Assembly (NCBI GenBank): GCA_046760105.1
Contig: JBHIDJ010000163.1
Span: 1-6,474, forward strand
Direction: 5' to 3'
DNA: 6,474 nt
DNA from: JBHIDJ01 sp046760105
GTDB lineage: Bacteria; Pseudomonadota; Gammaproteobacteria; Acidiferrobacterales; SPGG2
Position 1 is the stretch's first letter, and the number at the start of each line of letters is the position of its first letter. The notes under the pieces are model-generated. The model did no database searches. It had not been told where the DNA came from and saw nothing but the letters and a program-made list of their open reading frames with translations. Shown here piece by piece: positions 6,022-6,474 of the stretch. Both the position numbers and the translations under genes were made by a program.

Positions 6022-6040
6022 GTCGGATCGCGAAGACGGC

Positions 6041-6064
6041 CTGCCATGGCTTCGGGTATGGCGG
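6041..6064. other. Weak hairpin between convergent genes
   Basis: CTGCCAT and ATGGCGG can pair over 7 positions with one G-T pair and a 10-nt loop, inside the 53-bp gap between the converging SDR and MaoC genes. No T-run follows on either strand. It could help end transcription from both sides but is weak. Confidence 0.2.
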
Positions 6065-6074
6065 CGTCGCCCCG

Positions 6075-6474
6075 TCAGCGGTTGAGGTCGCGGAACCACA
6101 GGGTTAGCCAGTCTGCAACCATGGCCGGACGCTCTCCGCCCTCGACCTCGAGCGTGTGAGTGCTTTTGCATAGATATTGGCCGTCGGCTCGCTCGTGAAA
6201 ATCGGTAAGCACGATGCGATCGCGCACGCGCGCCCCGACCAGGACCGGCGAGATGAAGCGTACCCGATCCAGACCGTAATTCAGAGCATACGCCATTCCG
6301 CGCGGCTTGAGTCCCAGCTCATAGTTAAAGTGGATGACCAATGAGAGCATAAGAAAACCCTGCACGATGGTGCCGCCCCAAGGGCTTTCGGCCTTCGCAC
6401 GCTCTACATCGACGTGCATCCAGTCCGGATCGAGTGTCGTGTGAGCGAAAGTCGTTACCCGCTCCTGGTCCAGC
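6075..6474 (-). CDS. MaoC-like (hot-dog fold) hydratase, 5' end cut by the window edge
   Basis: The frame is open to the right edge and yields 132 residues beginning LDQERVTTFAHTTLDPDWMH; the true start lies outside the window. An internal ATG at 6419 would remove the catalytic region, so it is not the start. MaoC/R-hydratases are typically about 150 residues, so roughly 15-25 are missing. The hydratase signature is visible: Asp15 and His20 of the fragment (D-x4-H) match the catalytic Asp/His of PhaJ, and the Ser in QGFLMLSL matches its conserved Ser. The usual HG in AHGFL is QG here. Such enzymes hydrate trans-2-enoyl-CoA to (R)-3-hydroxyacyl-CoA, although NodN-like members have uncertain substrates. 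It converges on the SDR gene with a 53-bp gap and probably belongs to a further minus-strand unit to the right. Confidence 0.85.
   Translation of the reverse strand, partial: LDQERVTTFAHTTLDPDWMHVDVERAKAESPWGGTIVQGFLMLSLVIHFNYELGLKPRGMAYALNYGLDRVRFISPVLVGARVRDRIVLTDFHERADGQYLCKSTHTLEVEGGERPAMVADWLTLWFRDLNR

Overview
The window looks like a catabolic gene cluster from a fairly GC-rich bacterium, most likely a proteobacterium. The basis is protein family types, GC-rich coding regions and Shine-Dalgarno-led ATG/GTG starts; no ribosomal or taxonomic marker is present. All recognisable genes are of the acyl-CoA-processing type.

Layout: (1) Positions 1-849 hold no convincing gene. This stretch is visibly poorer in G+C (roughly 45-53% in sampled lines, against about 70% in a sampled line inside the acyl-CoA dehydrogenase gene). 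It contains scattered hairpins, a tRNA-anticodon-arm look-alike and a triple 11-bp direct repeat. (2) Positions 850-3723 form a minus-strand run. In transcription order it encodes a short-chain dehydrogenase resembling BadH (2-hydroxycyclohexanecarboxyl-CoA dehydrogenase), an acyl-CoA dehydrogenase and a crotonase-type enoyl-CoA hydratase. A 107-bp element with perfect 21-bp inverted repeats (1694-1800) sits exactly at the end of the acyl-CoA dehydrogenase gene and separates it from the hydratase gene. (3) Positions 3724-3895 are a divergent intergenic region. (4) Positions 3896-6021 form a plus-strand pair: a PaaK-family CoA ligase, then a divergent SDR that lacks the catalytic Tyr/Lys pair. 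(5) Positions 6075-6474 are the 3' part of a convergent MaoC-type hydratase gene cut by the right edge.

Together the genes can be read as activation of a carboxylic acid to its CoA thioester (ligase), alpha,beta-dehydrogenation, hydration and oxidation of the hydroxyl. This is the order of the alicyclic (cyclohexanecarboxylate-type) beta-oxidation known from the Rhodopseudomonas bad/ali genes. The ring-cleaving hydrolase (BadI type) and a thiolase are not in the window. The substrate is inferred, not shown.

The most notable points are the MITE-like element that supplies a gene's stop codon, an acyl-CoA dehydrogenase with Asp in place of the usual catalytic Glu plus an Asp at residue 91, and the SDR with Ser/Arg in place of Tyr/Lys.
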